A stretch of DNA of 64,000 nucleotides from Neopararhizobium haloflavum (GTDB taxonomy: Bacteria; Pseudomonadota; Alphaproteobacteria; Rhizobiales; Rhizobiaceae). The notes beneath the pieces are model-generated. The model searched no databases, was not told the DNA's origin, and worked only from the letters and a program-made list of their open reading frames with translations. This document shows, piece after piece, positions 63,532-64,000 of this stretch (position 1 is the stretch's first letter; each line of letters opens with the position of its first letter). The translations under genes and the position numbers were made by a program. The stretch covers positions 1 to 64,000 of the forward strand of contig NZ_NWUC01000008.1 in assembly GCF_002750855.1 (NCBI RefSeq), in the 5' to 3' direction.

Positions 63532-64000
63532 ATGAAGATGACGACCGAGGAAGCATTCATCAAGGTTCTGCAGATGCACGGCATCCGCCAGGCCTTCGGC
63601 ATCATCGGTTCCGCGATGATGCCTGTTTCGGATCTGTTTCCGAAGGCCGGCATCACGTTCTGGGACTGCGCCCATGAGACCAACGCGGCCCTGATCTGCG
63701 ACGGCTACACGCGCACCACCGGCGAGATGGCGATGGCGATCGCGCAGAACGGGCCGGGGGTCACGGGCTTCGTCACTTCGATCAAGACCGCCTACTGGAA
63801 CCATACCCCGATGCTGCTGGTCACGCCGCAGGCGGCGAACAAGACGATCGGACAGGGCGGTTTCCAGGAAGTCGACCAGATGGCGATGTTCGAGGAGATG
63901 GTCTGCTATCAGGAGGAGGTCCGCGACCCCTCGCGCGTCGCCGAGGTCCTCAACCGCGTGATCGAAAAGGCGTGGCGCGGATCGGCGCCGGCGCAGATCA
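63532..64000 (+). CDS. xsc: Sulfoacetaldehyde acetyltransferase, N-terminal part
   Basis: The gene runs off the window after 156 codons. The visible part is a thiamine-diphosphate enzyme N-terminus: TEEAFIKVLQMHGIRQAFGI, IGSAMMPVSDLFPKAGITFW, the ThDP-activating Glu in DCAHETNAALI, then AQNGPGVTGFVTSIKTAYWN and ANKTIGQGGFQEVDQMAMF. This run of segments is specific to Xsc, which converts sulfoacetaldehyde and phosphate to acetyl phosphate and sulfite. ATG 63532 fits the family start. A phosphotransacetylase gene is expected downstream, outside the window. Confidence 0.9.
   Translation, partial: MKMTTEEAFIKVLQMHGIRQAFGIIGSAMMPVSDLFPKAGITFWDCAHETNAALICDGYTRTTGEMAMAIAQNGPGVTGFVTSIKTAYWNHTPMLLVTPQAANKTIGQGGFQEVDQMAMFEEMVCYQEEVRDPSRVAEVLNRVIEKAWRGSAPAQI

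Overview
The window reads as part of a secondary replicon (megaplasmid or chromid) of a GC-rich alphaproteobacterium of the order Hyphomicrobiales (Rhizobiales), in the Mesorhizobium/Aminobacter/Hoeflea range. The basis is a complete repABC replication-partition locus with a counter-transcribed RNA and two parS palindromes, rhizobial-type accessory genes (WGR, DUF1612), and polyol, lanthanide-methanol, tartrate and sulfonate catabolic operons of the kind common on rhizobial replicons. The assignment to order is an inference from gene content.

Layout. 1-2360: end of a partner-switching module (PP2C phosphatase, RsbT-like/HisKA_2 fusion kinase) and a DUF2189 membrane protein. 2361-6946: repA-repB-ctRNA-repC with a putative oriV inside repC and two parS sites behind it. 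7041-11502: plasmid-associated cassette (WGR protein, endonuclease/exonuclease/phosphatase, phospholipase D, DUF1612 protein, small secreted protein). 11606-21880: polyol operon with a SorC-family regulator, a clear operator/promoter, ABC transporter smoEFGK, smoS, mtlK, a HAD phosphatase and an FGGY pentulose kinase. 21902-24922 (minus): NitT/TauT-type ABC transporter and a GFA-family protein. 25447-37137: lanthanide-type methanol dehydrogenase cluster (xoxF, xoxG, a xoxJ-rhodanese fusion, zinc metallohydrolase, SoxYZ-like carrier, S-formylglutathione hydrolase, PQQ-associated binding protein and beta-propeller, three unknown secreted proteins). 37278-41378: FIST protein, hybrid histidine kinase and LuxR-type response regulator, resembling the NosP/NahK/ErdR set that sits near quinoprotein ethanol oxidation genes in Pseudomonas. 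41861-48661: TRAP/TAXI transporter, two tandem tartrate/malate dehydrogenases and a LysR regulator. 48796-49719: AEC permease. 49724-55662: taurine module (omega-amino acid:pyruvate aminotransferase, MocR/TauR-type regulator, tauABC). 55706-64000: LysR regulator, tripartite tricarboxylate-type transporter, acylating sulfoacetaldehyde dehydrogenase, SucCD-like CoA ligase and the start of sulfoacetaldehyde acetyltransferase (xsc).

How the genes fit together. The last 15 kb form a sulfonate island in which two routes meet at sulfoacetaldehyde. Taurine would be imported by TauABC and transaminated. Sulfoacetate would be imported by the TctABC-like transporter, activated by an ADP-forming SucCD-like ligase and reduced by the SauS-like dehydrogenase. 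Xsc would then cleave sulfoacetaldehyde to acetyl phosphate and sulfite. The combination of TTT transporter, SucCD-like ligase, SauS and Xsc in one operon is the most interesting item in the window. The xoxF region adds a second C1/alcohol theme with an adjacent candidate NO- or redox-responsive signalling set.

Limits: no alignments or searches were run. Family names come from motif recognition, start sites from ribosome-binding-site inspection, and regulatory sites from reading repeats by eye.
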